Source of the DNA: Owenia fusiformis
Lineage: Eukaryota; Annelida; Polychaeta; Sabellida; Oweniidae
Direction of reading: 5' to 3'
NCBI GenBank assembly: GCA_903813345.2
Contig: CAIIXF020000008.1
Coordinates: forward strand, 27,946,822 to 28,010,821
DNA: 64,000 nucleotides
Below the pieces are notes generated by a model that was given only the letters and a program-made list of their open reading frames with translations, ran no database searches and was not told where the DNA came from. Shown one piece after another: positions 35,678-48,300 of the stretch. The position numbers and the translations under genes were made by a program. Each line of letters opens with the position of its first letter. Within the stretch, counting starts at the first letter, position 1.

Positions 35678-37799
35678 CATGATAAAACATTAGGACAATT
35701 CAATTTTCAACAATTTAATGTAAATTATGTACAGTGTCTTAGCCAGAGGCAATAGTTGCCAAAATACATACTTTTAACCTACGATCAAAATGTATGTTGT
35801 CCTTTTTGAATTTCTTAAAACGCAATGTGGATGCCAACATAAAAAAACATGATATGAGACTGAGGCTTCTAATGGATCTCTATTTAAAGCAAACCAAAAT
35901 TTCAGAAGGCCCTCAGTAATCAACCTATATAATGGTTACCTCCATTTACTGCAAAGCTTGTCAGCCAGAGTATGTAATAATCCAGTGAAAATTGCCCCAC
36001 TTTAACAATTAGAATGTCCCTTGCAGAAATTCTTGATAAAATACGAAGATGCTCAAGCCTTATTACAAATGCTTTCAAATGTGCAGTTCTGTTAGTTCAT
36101 TTATCACTTAGGCCTCCTCAAATTAATCCAAAAATATAACAGATTTATTGTACTTGCCCCATCTCATCTATTATGTCATCATCATAGTGGTGACATATTG
36201 TTATAGGCTCCAACATTTTTGTGGATGGTGGTTGGTGTTCAGTGGTTGATGGTTGGCATTAAGTGTCTGCAACAAATGGCAGGTGGTGACATTTTGAATG
36301 TTAAAATATAATAGATTAATTGTACTTGCCCCATCTTATCTACTACAGATTGAGATGCTCTCAAATGACATGAGGACATCGGAATATTAAAAGTAATGGC
36401 TTTATTTCATATTGTGCGCCATTAAAAGGTTTGCATAAAACCCCACATGCGGGGAGGGTCAGGAATTTGATGCACAATACGATCCCAATTTGTGGAATTC
36501 TGACTTCATGCTCTTAGGAGATTTGAAATACATATCCTAATAAATGTGAAGAATGAGAAGACAACCATGATACCCTAGAACACAGAATATACAGATGCAA
36601 TAAAGTACAAACAATCTAGTGGAACAAAAGGAAAAATTGAAGAATGAACTGAAATTCAAACATAGTTACATGTAGGTCAGGTGTGTCCAATTCTAGCTAA
36701 CCAGCTAGAACATAGCATTGGATATAACTGCACTGCATTATATAACCAACAGCCCCATTCAAGGTCACTTTTCTTTTTGTTTTAGATTCTAGTAAAACTA
36801 ATGAAACTGATAAACTGATCAATTTCATAGTTGAGTAAAATCTATAAATAGTATCATAGGGAATAACAAGCTACGTGCTTATGTAGGTCATATGGAAGTA
36901 CGGTAAGTGTTGTATGGTTGTCAAGGTGACTTGATGTTTGGGGTAGTAACTATGCAACTGCTCTGAACACACTGTCAAAACTTCAAAAATCATTTTTGAG
37001 ATTATAAGCTATGAAAATAGGAGAGAACATTCATCTCCTTCATTTAAACAATTTAAAGTTTTGCCAATTGCAAGCATCTTCGAAAACTATACTTTGAGAA
37101 AACATTGGTCAAAATAAATGTATGTATATAAATGGTACAACAACCTGACAGTTTACCCTCAGCTTTTCAGGGACTATTAATAATCGCAACGACCAAATCA
37201 TAATTATTTTACAAGACAAAACAAAGAGCTGCATGCACATAATTTTAAAACTAATATTGGATTGTTTTCAATAAAAAATACAAAGACAAATTATTTGTAA
37301 TAATCTACCTTTGTATCTCAAAAATAGCCCTATTCTGAGTATTTTTAAATCAAGACTAAAAAAACTCCTTGATCAGCAAAATTCCAAATATTCATTAATT
37401 AAGAAGGGCATAGTACACATTGGTTTTATACCTCCTTTTTATGTAATTTCTTAGCAGATGTCATAAAGTTACACATTATACAATAACTCTAGTATCAGTT
37501 AAGGTATTCCCTTTGCTCCTGCTCCAAAAAATGCCCATATTTTCTTATAAATTGTATGGTACTTTTTCATATTCAAACATTTTTAATTGTAAACTCAATA
37601 TATACACATAAACATGTGTTTACTGCTAAAATCTTTATCATTATGTAATTGAAATAATTGGAGATAAAGAAATAAAAAATGCTGACTGACACAAACAGAA
37701 GACCCTTGCAAAAAGTTTCCTTGAAAATGTATTCTTTTAAAGTCCCCATGTAAGGTTTGTAAATATGTTTTATCATTCATTTACAATTTGCCATACCCT
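35678..37799. other. Intergenic region downstream of SLIRP
   Basis: AT-rich, with no gene recognised. AATAAA at about 36598 could serve SLIRP polyadenylation. One TGTCACC-family copy is annotated separately. Confidence 0.5.
36171..36305 (+). repeat. TGTCACC-family repeat (intergenic)
   Basis: The only copy outside a gene; plus orientation, downstream of SLIRP. Head ATGTCATCATCATAGTGGTG, end GGTGGTGACATTTTGAATGT. Confidence 0.8.
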
Positions 37800-37859
37800 G
37801 CGTGCAGAGTCTAGTTAAACTACACTCTGCCTAGTAGAGACCACATTACAGTTTAGTAG

Positions 37860-38080
37860 CCCCGCCCCCACGACGGGTACCGGTGACAGTTTGGGTAAAT
37901 CACTTTTGACCTACACGCTGACCTTCCACCAATCAGCGAGCTTGAAGAAACATACGCCAAATGCGTTCTAATTAAATATGCGCATGTCATTGGTCAATTC
38001 TGGACTCAACGATGACGTCAGAAGGAATGACCATATAAAGAACGTCGGTCAAATTTGGCCGACGAACATTGATTGGCGCG
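37860..38080 (+). promoter_or_regulatory. Candidate TATA/CRE/CCAAT promoter upstream of PPP4R4
   Basis: In order: GCCCCGCCC (37860), ACCAATCAGCG (37928), CATTGGTCAA (37988), TGACGTCA (38013-38020) and CCATATAAAG (38031), followed by several possible donors (GTGAGT at 38081, GTAAAT at 38162). This is a dense core-promoter signature on the plus strand, 1.3 kb before the PPP4R4 ATG. It may start a non-coding 5' exon. Confidence 0.5.
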
Positions 38081-38444
38081 GTGAGTTCACAGGTTTATTT
38101 TAGTTTGAAAGAGTGAAGACGAAGCTCTCTTTTAAGAAGTGAAGTCAAACGAATGCAAAGGGTAAATTTGCCATGGCTTTAAAAGTTATTTTAAGATTTT
38201 GAAAAAAATTGATTTCTCAGATTCCTGATTCCTAATTTCCAACCTACATGTAATTCTGGATAAAATATTACAAAAATATAATTATGTCAATCTATATTTC
38301 TAGCCTTTTAATGTGGAGTAGTATTTTGTGTTTGTTAATGTTAAGTAGTTTTCAATCAGATTGGATTATGCTAAAAAGGATTCACAAATATATGAATAGG
38401 CTCTAACATGTAATCAAATGGAAGAGTTACAGTTGCTAAACTTT

Positions 38445-38932
38445 TGGACTGTCCCGCAATTTGCGTATTTGTCACGCATTTGCTGAAGAATTTGAAGTCA
38501 CGCCAGTTTTTTTTGCGTGACAGAAAATGTCACGCAAAATACGCATTTTACCTGGTAATTGTCAAGCAAAAATATTTCTGTAGAAATTTTTTCGAAATAT
38601 GTTTACGATACGGTAAAAATACGAACGCCGGAAAAAAACGAACGCAATTTGTTCGGATTTGTCACGCGAATCCCGTATGTGTCACGCATGTTCATTGGAA
38701 ATTTTTCGTACCTACCCCCCCCCCCCCCGTTGACGACATCGCGAGCGTAGCGAGCGCGAAAAATTTGAGGTGTTCAAAGTTTGGCAAAGGTGCTCAAACT
38801 TTGGCCAAAGGTGTTTAAAAGTTGGCCAAAGGTGTTCAAAATTTGGACAAAAGTGTTCAGATTTGGACTTAGGTGTCCAACATTTTGAAGTCACTCATAT
38901 TAGGTGGTCCCAAGTTGACAGCCCTGTGGCTG
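38445..38932 (+). mobile_element. TGTCCCGCAATTTGCG ... GTTGACAGCCCTG element
   Basis: About 490 bases, nearly identical to 56289-56769 (shared TGTCACGCATTTGCTGAAGA, a poly-C run, and GCGAGCGTAGCGAGCGCG). The left terminus is missing or altered. Internal 20-bp subrepeats on TTGGCCAAAGGTGTTCAAAA. The open frames here are repeat sequence. Confidence 0.85.
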
Positions 38933-39120
38933 GAAGGATTATATGATGAAGTTTGTACATACACATTATAAATTTCAACAAGAAGTAGTACTATCAATTT
39001 TTGTGTGAGGTCAAATTATTTTTTCAGACATCTCAATATCAATAAAAATGAGTTTGTGCAATGATTTTCTTGTTGTGTGGAACCGCCTTAACTATTTCGT
39101 TTGACTTTATGTAAGAAGTT

Positions 39121-39160
39121 TTGCATTTACGTGACGTCACACCTGTTAATGGCGGCCTTG
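39121..39160 (+). promoter_or_regulatory. Second CRE-type site close to PPP4R4
   Basis: ACGTGACGTCACACCTG contains a full TGACGTCA palindrome about 200 bases before the PPP4R4 start codon. A 17-codon upstream frame opens at 39149 (AATGGCGGCC). Confidence 0.4.
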
Positions 39161-39336
39161 GTTGCCTGTAAATTTTTACTAAACGACCGTAATTTTGTGT
39201 GATTTATCATGTAATGAGGAGTTCAATATTATTTTAAGTGAAAGTGATCAAAACATGGTATTAATACTTTACAACCGACACACCAAATATAAATAAACAC
39301 TCTGAATTAACGGGAAAATCAGGTTATAGTCATAAC

Positions 39337-42300
39337 ATGGATTCTGATGATGCCTCCCTCTCCGAAGAATTTCAAGAACTTCAGCTCGAAAGGACCATAA
39401 CTAAAAGTTTGAAGGTAAGACATTGACATTTGAAGCTTTGAGTAGCAGATTCACTGATTCAAGTCATGCCATTTGTGGTTTGTAGTTGTATCAGCTCAAA
39501 ATAGAGTAGTCTCATTATGATTATTGGTCTAGTCTAAAAGAAAAAATAAGCGGTTGAAATGAAGGACCACTGCAAGTTTGCAACATTAGATCTAAGGCCT
39601 AGGCTATATGGAAAAAAAAACTTTTGTATATTTTGGTATGGTCTGGTTATCTCATAGGCTCGGGTTATCGCATCCTACGACCCCCACAACGTTTGTGGTT
39701 GTACGTGCGAATCATTGGTCAGTCAATGTTTTTACACTGGAGAAAAAACTACGCATTGCATACTAAATGACCTACCTCGACACATTCATGAGTATTTAAG
39801 AATCCTTTTTATGTAGTTGAACCGCCAATTGTATGGGTGTATCGGCAGAACGAAGAGATTCTCGTTTTTGAATCGGAAATATTAAGGTCAGGGTGCATGA
39901 TGGGAAATTTTCTGCATTCCTCAATTGAGTCACATGTTATTTTTCAAACAAGAATCACTCCTTCCCTTCATTGTCTATATCTTCCAGTTTTGCACAAAGA
40001 GTGCACTTATGTGCCTAGAAAAGACTTGTGAGAAGAATGTTTTGATAAAGTGTATAAAAAACAAGAAAATTCAGTGAAAAAAATCAGAAAATTTTCAAAA
40101 TTTTTTTTCACTGAATTTTCTAATTTTTTATACATTTTACAAAATAAACATTCTCACAAGGCTTTTCTAGGCACAGAAGTGCACTCTTTGTGAAAACTTG
40201 GAAGATGTAGACAATGTGGGGAAGGAGTTATTCATGTTTGAAAAATAACATGTGACTCAATTGAGGAATGCAGAAAATTTCCCAACATGCACCCTGTCCT
40301 TAAGCACTTTCCAAGATGGCTGAAGCTCGTCGGAGGGGGATTTGTCTTATGACTGGTGCATGCAGTGACCTGATATATTACTAAATGGAGGAATTTGACG
40401 GTTGAAATAAGTTAAATATTACATGCTACCTATTGCTATCAAAAATGAAAATCTCTTCATTCTGCCGATAAACCCATACAATTGGCGATTCAACAACATA
40501 AAAAGAATTCTAAAATACTAAGGAATGTATCGAGGTAGGTCATTTTAGTGTTCAATGTATAGTTCATTCTCCAACATTGTAGAAACATTGACTGACCAAT
40601 GGGTCCCATGTACGACCATAATATAATCTAAAGTGGTCATACTGTAGGATTCCATAAGGCTCGGGAACATGAAAAAAAAATCTTATGGTTGTCATCCAGT
40701 TACTGCTGTGGAGATCCGGGGGTGGTCATCACACTGTAGAAGTATTCTAGGCTCTAGGGTCGTCTTAGCTTTGTTGATAAGGTCATTCATACACAAGGTG
40801 TTTACTTTTTCATATTTTTCAAAATGCTCCATTCAAAAATCCTTCAAGAAATGGGTTAAAGTGGAGAATTAACATATTATCTTTTGAACAATCTGCTGCC
40901 GGAAAGCAGGCCATCTTGTTGCGTGAGCACAATATGTTGAGGTCCAGTGAAATTGTCACATAGATTTCTGAATTAGCTGCACAATCATCATTTTAATGTA
41001 ATGCATTGTCTATGTTGAGGAAAGGTTATATATCTACTGATTACAAACAGTCTGGGAGCAGATCGGGGACTGGGTTTATGAGAAGGCTGAACCCCCCCCA
41101 CACTGACTGGTTGGCGTTTTCTCAAGGTAGCCTCAAAACAGGGTTTGAAGAAATTTTGTAAAATACTTATCATATGTATAAAAGACAGACTTCCTGCCTT
41201 TCTTGTCTTGGTTATTGTAGTTGTCATATGCCAAGTATAATGTGTGTCCTCTGACAAACCAATTGACACAAACCATGAGCTTTCAAGAGAGTACTCTTGA
41301 AGCCCCTGGATCCACATGTGACCAATTGACTTGCACTATAGGAATTACGTTTTTTGGTGTTTACTCTATCTTTTGACAAAAGTAGAACTTTTATGTATCT
41401 AGGTAATTATGAGTTCACCTGTGAACTTTTGCTTAATAAATTGGAAGTTTAGCTTATAAATTTTTTTCTGAGTTTTTACCATATCACCACCATTAAAATG
41501 ACATGTTGAACAAATATTTAAACAAAATGTAGTCCAAAAAATAAATCCTTGGAACAAGCTATATCTCAGTTATTACCCGCATTAATGGGCTAATATTCTT
41601 ACAAAGTGTTACATTTCTTAAGTTTTTATGGGTACCATAAAGGTCACTAAGTCTGAAATCTTACAGGGTTCAGTTTTTTGGTGCACCCTGTTTTCTTAAA
41701 GAAAAATATATATAACTAACTAACTATATTTTTACATGTAAGGAAATTCTATTGCAGACTGCTGAGGAGATTGAACGGTTGACTGTTGATGTCTTACTGA
41801 GTGATATTGAAAGGGCAGTTTATCTGTTGAGGTATGTCATATGTTTTTATTCACATTTTAAAACTATAGTATTTATAAATCAATGAAATATCGCAAAAGT
41901 GCTTACGATACAGTATATTGGTTATGAGCCATAGAATTTTCTCTGATCTCCCCGGGAATTTTCTCAACAAGGTGTAAATTTTAGGCTCAAAATATGGTGC
42001 GGATACATTAGAAGGGGTTTCACTAGAATTTCTCACAACAGGCTAAAGAAATGAAAACAACAGGCAAGATTACTGGAAATCATTAGTTTAACATGGAAAA
42101 GTTGAAAAGTCCCTTAAAACAACAGGCGATTTTGTGAAAACAACTGGTGAAAATTGCCTGTTGCCTGCTGTTAATGAAACCCCTGTAATGCATTTAGAGA
42201 GATTTTGTAAGTTCACTGTTATAATTAGTTGCCTCTTTCATGATTTGGGGAATTCTATTTTTTGATAGGATTTAGGACTACAAAGAGTTATCAAATTAGT

Positions 42301-45300
42301 TGTTGTTTGGTTCCTTTGAGAGGCAAAAGCTAGGATGAAGTCAGAAAGGCAAAAGTCACTTTTTAAGCTGGTTTTGAACTATAAACTAAACTATAATATG
42401 ATGTTTAAATAACATCACTATCTCGATAAATATTTTCTCTCATATTTAATACGAAATGTCCATAGTAATATTCCTAAGGTTTCTCTACTAATAACCCAGG
42501 GAAACATACCCAAACGTCTGTTTGTTCGAATTCAAAGTCAATCTATTGTAATTGAATATTGAAATATTCATGTTTGGAAAAGTGCTTAAAAATCTTAAGC
42601 CCAAAATGCTCATATTACAGACCAGCCACTTTACAAGGAAACTTTAGTAGCTTGAACTGCCACAGAGCAGTCATTGTAAAAAAATAACAATTAATTGCAA
42701 ATATTGTACTTAAAACTTTGAATGGTACAATAAGAAATCACATAAAATTTAGTGCTAATTTGAAGAATGTGCAAGAGAATGAGGTAAAATTTCATTTTGC
42801 TGAGGAAAAATAGGGAAAAAGTAAGGCACTTTTTAGTCATAAAAACTTAATACCCTGCACAGTCTAATTTTCTAGTAGATATACAATGTACACGGACACA
42901 ATCTATGAGAAAAGAAAGAATGCATTTAATTATAGAGGGCATCATTGACTTATATATTCCATTATATCTGGAAATATATTAGGTTTTAGAACTGCAGTGA
43001 AAAGATAGATGTCATAGGAACATCAATTTTGAAATGCTGCAAGAGCTCGTTATCTTATCACATTGATTTTTTCAAGCTCCTCTCAAATATTGGGCAATTT
43101 GGATAGGACACATAATAAGTCAAATATCTTTGATATTACTATACTAGTATTTTGCTAAAGCTTCAAAAATATTATACAAAATAAAAATGGCACACGCTAT
43201 TAGGAATATTCCTAGTCAGTTTGGTCTCAGATTTAAGATTTACTAAAAAGAATCACTTTAGAGTAACAGCGTATGGCCAGTGATCCCAACACATCGAAGC
43301 AACTTGCATCTTGTAAATTTGGAGAACTCTGATAACATGAGATATGTTGGTACTTCCATGGGCTTTCAACATGATGGGACGAGGCTTTCTCTTTAAAGCC
43401 CATGGCACTTCAAGAGTCATTGAAACAATTCATGTGCCAAGTGTAGAAAGACACAAGTGATTTTTCCTTTAGTTCTATTGCGATATAATGTTGACTTGTC
43501 CATCATGCTATTATGTCACCACCAGAAGTGGTGACATATTGTTTTAGTCTTCAACTTTTTTGCGAACGGTGGTTGGTGTTCGGTCATCGGTGTCTTTTGC
43601 AAACGCCAGTTCAATGATCTCCCCAGCATTAAAGCAAGTGGGCGCTTCACCCATCTTAGATTTTAAAAATAGGCCTGCAGCCACTTGAAAATCCATTTGC
43701 ATCCACTTGAAATGAGAAAAATCATGAAAAATGGGAATATGTTGACCATTTTCGCTCTGGATTGTGAAAATCAGAATTTTGCACCCACTTGAGAAAAAAT
43801 TCTGTGGAGATCACTGCAGTTGGTGACATTTTGCATGTAAATGCCTTATAGAAACTCATTTCCTGATGAGTTTGAAAGATACAATCAGTATTAAGTTGCC
43901 TTTTTCCTAATGTTGCAATTTTTTCATTAGAGCGAAAATTATGATTTATCACAGTTAGAAAATTATGAGATAATAGCCTATAAAATCCAAGCGTCTCAAT
44001 TCAGATGACACCAAGGAAGGTCTGGTAGCACTACAATCCTTCATGATTAACCAATATATACTGTTTACGATTGGCTAATTGATAACATGGAATTCTGGGA
44101 CAATTCTCATATTGATTAGTTACTCTATTATCTCAGGGTAATAAGGACAATTTCCCAATCAGTGATGACTAATCCCTGGAACTGCTATTAAAATTATTGA
44201 AACCCAATGAATATTAACAGAGATGTCACATGGGGATGGAGGTCTTCCTGAATCCTGACTCTGTTTATGAAGTACACTTTTGACAAATCTTACCTAATTT
44301 ACCATTTTTACTTCAGAGCTTCATAGACATTCTTTGAATAAGATCTGATCTGAAAGATCAAAATTAGGTTGAAATTCAGCTAACTGCCATCTAAGTCACA
44401 TAATTACATACCTTCTTCAAAAAAGCAATTATTTTCTAATCAGACTTAACTTGAAAAGCTGACAGCAACTTTTGTGGTCATAATCCATTATACTCAGAGG
44501 GTAGTGGCACTACCTCTGGGCTTCAAGGTAAAAAGGGTAGAGTGACTTTTATGAAGGAATCTATAAACACCAATTCAGGAATGTTAAAATCTGTTGGTTA
44601 TCTTGTCAACTCAAATATGAAGAATCTAGTTTTTATACATTTTTATCACAATAATAAATATAGATATCACAAAAGCTGAAGACAAATAATCTAAAAGTGA
44701 AGAACCATTTTAAATTCGCAAGTTGAAATGTGTCATCATGTAGCAAAGGACAGTCCCTACATATACCAAGGGACTAATTTACCCTGGGTAATTTACCTTC
44801 TCTGGGGACTTTCATTAGAGCACATTCAGACATTGATAGTCTACTGAAGAAATTTTCAAGATTAATGCTGAATTCTAAATGGCCTCCATTTTCACATAAA
44901 TATGTATTTTTAATACCAGTGTTATTATCAGATACAGTAGCCCTAATTTTATGGACTAATGCATTAATATGGACGGACCTCTACTTGAGAAGGAATTTCT
45001 CATGTGCTACTGTGGGTATAGGTTTTGCTGCTTGTTTTTTCTATCATGTAATATCATAAAACAAGCTATGAAACAGTTTATTTTAACTAATACTTTAATT
45101 TTATTATGTCACCATAAGTGCTGACATATTGTTATATTCTCCCACTTATTTTGTTGATGATGTTCGGTGGTTGGTGATTGGTGGTCGGTGTTTGGTGTCT
45201 GTAACAAATGTTACATGGTGATATTTTGCATGCTAATGCCTTGTCGTAAATTGCAGGAAACCTTAATTGCTATTATTTTCTCGTGCCAAAAATCTATAAC

Positions 45301-48300
45301 AAATTAACATCCCTTTATCAGTTATGAGTAATTATGACAAGTTATATTTACAGAGCTGCTGTAATTGTATTATATTACCTCATCTTGGTTCCTGAATCAA
45401 TCACCACTTATACGTTCTTTAGTAGCACATATTTTTTGTTTTAGATATTTCGTTCTCCATTTCTATTATGCTGAGATATAGGCTTCTAAGGATGTGAACA
45501 AATTTATTTATTTGGTTATTGATTGAGGGTGTATGTAACAGTATACAAATAGTGACTGCCATTGAGGGCAATAGTGTTAATTACTTCCCCGAGGGAATAT
45601 CCTCTAAAATGTACTATTCCCGAAGCCGCAGGCTAAGGGTATAGCACATTATAGAGGATATTCCGATAGGGAAATCATATACACTATTGCTCGAAACTAG
45701 GCAGTCACTATTTGTTTTTATTATATACCCTATACTGACTCTTGTCCCGTTTCCTCCGCGAATGCCAGAAAGGTTTAGAAAGCCCCCTCCTTGGTCCATT
45801 GTTAGCATTATAAGCTGTGACATCATCATATGCTCAACAGAAAGTTTTCCTAAGAAATTTCTGAGACTCTCACTTGACAAATTCAATCGTGTTTAACACG
45901 AGAAATAGATAATCATAACACTTGAAATTCCACAGACGTATTGAGCTAGAGGAACTTTATCCACATTGCTTATATTGTATCGTTCACGCACGTCTGTCAT
46001 GGTGAATGGAGTTGATTTGTGTTTGTGCTCATCCTCCATTTTTCTTTTTTTTGTCTGCGCGGTGATGATGCGCAGATATTTCCAAGGGTAATAGAAGTTG
46101 CAATCGTGATGTCAGCGGGCAATAGTTCAAATGTATATTCCCTTTTCTTACATTTGAGGGAATATAACTTTCGAAGGGAAATAGTAAATCTATTTCGGAA
46201 CACGTGACTAGGTATTGACCAATCAGGATTAGTGTTACATATTGGGTATATAATAATAAAAAATATTGTCCAAATATTTCATATATGAGAATTGGAACTT
46301 TTAAAAATAAGAGGAAATTTGCTGATATCTCAGGCCTATTATTGATAAAACAAGCTATAGTATCATAGACAGCATGTTCTTGGCAGTGAATAATAGATAT
46401 GTGTGAAATAATCAATTTTGACTGCCTTAGGCATTTCGTATTCTGTATCAAGACACTAAGTAATCAAGATTAAAGTGTCTCTCTGTGAGTTGAACTTGGA
46501 AAACATTCCCTTGAGATTATGTTTTAGTTCCAATTTAGAGCAGCATTGTTTCGCAAGTCAATAAACGATGGTTGTTCAAATTGTTTTTTATTATCTAACG
46601 TTACATAAGTACCCGTGTCTGGTTCGGAATTGGACCGTTCTGCAAATCAATATATTAAGTAAGAACATTAGGGAGGATGACAACTAAAAACATGAAGTCA
46701 TTGCTTATATCAAGATCTGCCAAATGTTAAAGAAATTGCTTAAAGAATCTGCTTCAAGTATCTGGAAAATATATATTGTAATCTGGTGTATTATCAAATT
46801 CAATAAAGAACTAGTCATTGAAGCTTGAAAGAAATAACAATATTCAAATTTTGTTATAAATATATGAATTCTATTAATACAAATTGTAAATCTGTTTTGA
46901 AAGATAATTCTGAAGGGTGCAATATAGGAGGAAATAAAGCAGTTGCCATGGTAATTGAGATATTGCATAATCAAACCTAAGTGACAGTATCAGCCTAGAA
47001 TAAATGAATAATGAGAAAGTCAATTTTTCTGTTGATATATAGACCCCATTAGGAAATAATAACACTGATGGTATTTCACTTTATGATATTAAGTGATGTA
47101 CAGGATAAACATGTTTATTGCAAGATGGTTTCTTGAGTGAAAAAGTACGAGCACTGGAGTTTCATTAGCAGCAGGCAACAGGCGATTTCCACCGGTTGTT
47201 TCACAAAATCCCCTGTTGTTTTTAGGGACTTTTCAATTTATCCATGTTAAATTTATAATTTCCATTAATTTTGCCTGCTGTTTTCATTTATTCAGCCTGT
47301 TGTGAGAAATTCTAGTGAAACCCATATAGCAGCTATAGAAGATTTATGCAAATCTACATTATTTCCCATATATAAATCTGAGTAAATTGAAGTAATTGAA
47401 TCAACATCTTCTTAATAAACACTACACATAAAAGTCCTACAATGTCAATGCCTGGTAAATCTTTGTATATTGTAAGGTTTTACACTGCCACAGCCTGGTA
47501 AGGTTATATGCTACTCTGTACCAATCAATAGTTCGGCCTTACCATAGAATAGTCTCAGGCAAATATGTCCTAGCCAGATAAGACTTGAATGGCTGAATGC
47601 TCAATATCATTCTACGCTCATTCTATATTTTCTATATGATGGGAATAGGCTTTCTTTTTGCATATTTATTCATGATATCTCTCCTCAGCAATTTACAGAT
47701 AGAAATGTTTAATTCAGAATTCAGGATGATCTATTTTCCACTAAAATGAAAAGATGAGAATACTCTATGATATAATGTTTCATTGAAATAGATACTGATT
47801 TCGCTATTTTAATTAAAAAGCAATTTAAAAAGGTTTGTCTAACTAGATTCAAGTGAATTTTTCTCTCAAAATCATGCAGTTTTTCACCATTCTGAGCATT
47901 TTTCAGGTGATTTTGGGTCAAAGTTGTCAAGCGTGAACCCCCCTGGAATTTTTTGAAAAGTGAACCCCTTTGGCAAAAGCTGGCTATGGGCCTGAAAACA
48001 ACTATTATTTTCCCTTTGAACTATGTATGGAATTTTCTCACATTTTCAATATGTAAATAAAGATGAAACATAGTCATTGAGGTTTTCTCAAATGTTCATC
48101 AGGTTGTATAAAATATTGAAATGATCGACCTCCAGTCATTATAAGAGTGGGCAGATGGTGCATTGAAATCTCGATAATGTTACTCATCATCTCACTATAA
48201 CAGATATTGGTCTGATTCATGAAGTGTTATAAGATACTACTACACTGTACTCGGAATTGAGACCAGATTTACTTATTCATACATTCTTAGTACATAATTC

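Noticed and set aside
38444-38818. 124-codon plus frame
   Set aside because: It lies within the repeated element also found at 56289, where the frame is broken differently.
46029-46451. 140-codon minus frame
   Set aside because: It overlaps the foldback cluster and a poly-T stretch; no domain, no splice context.
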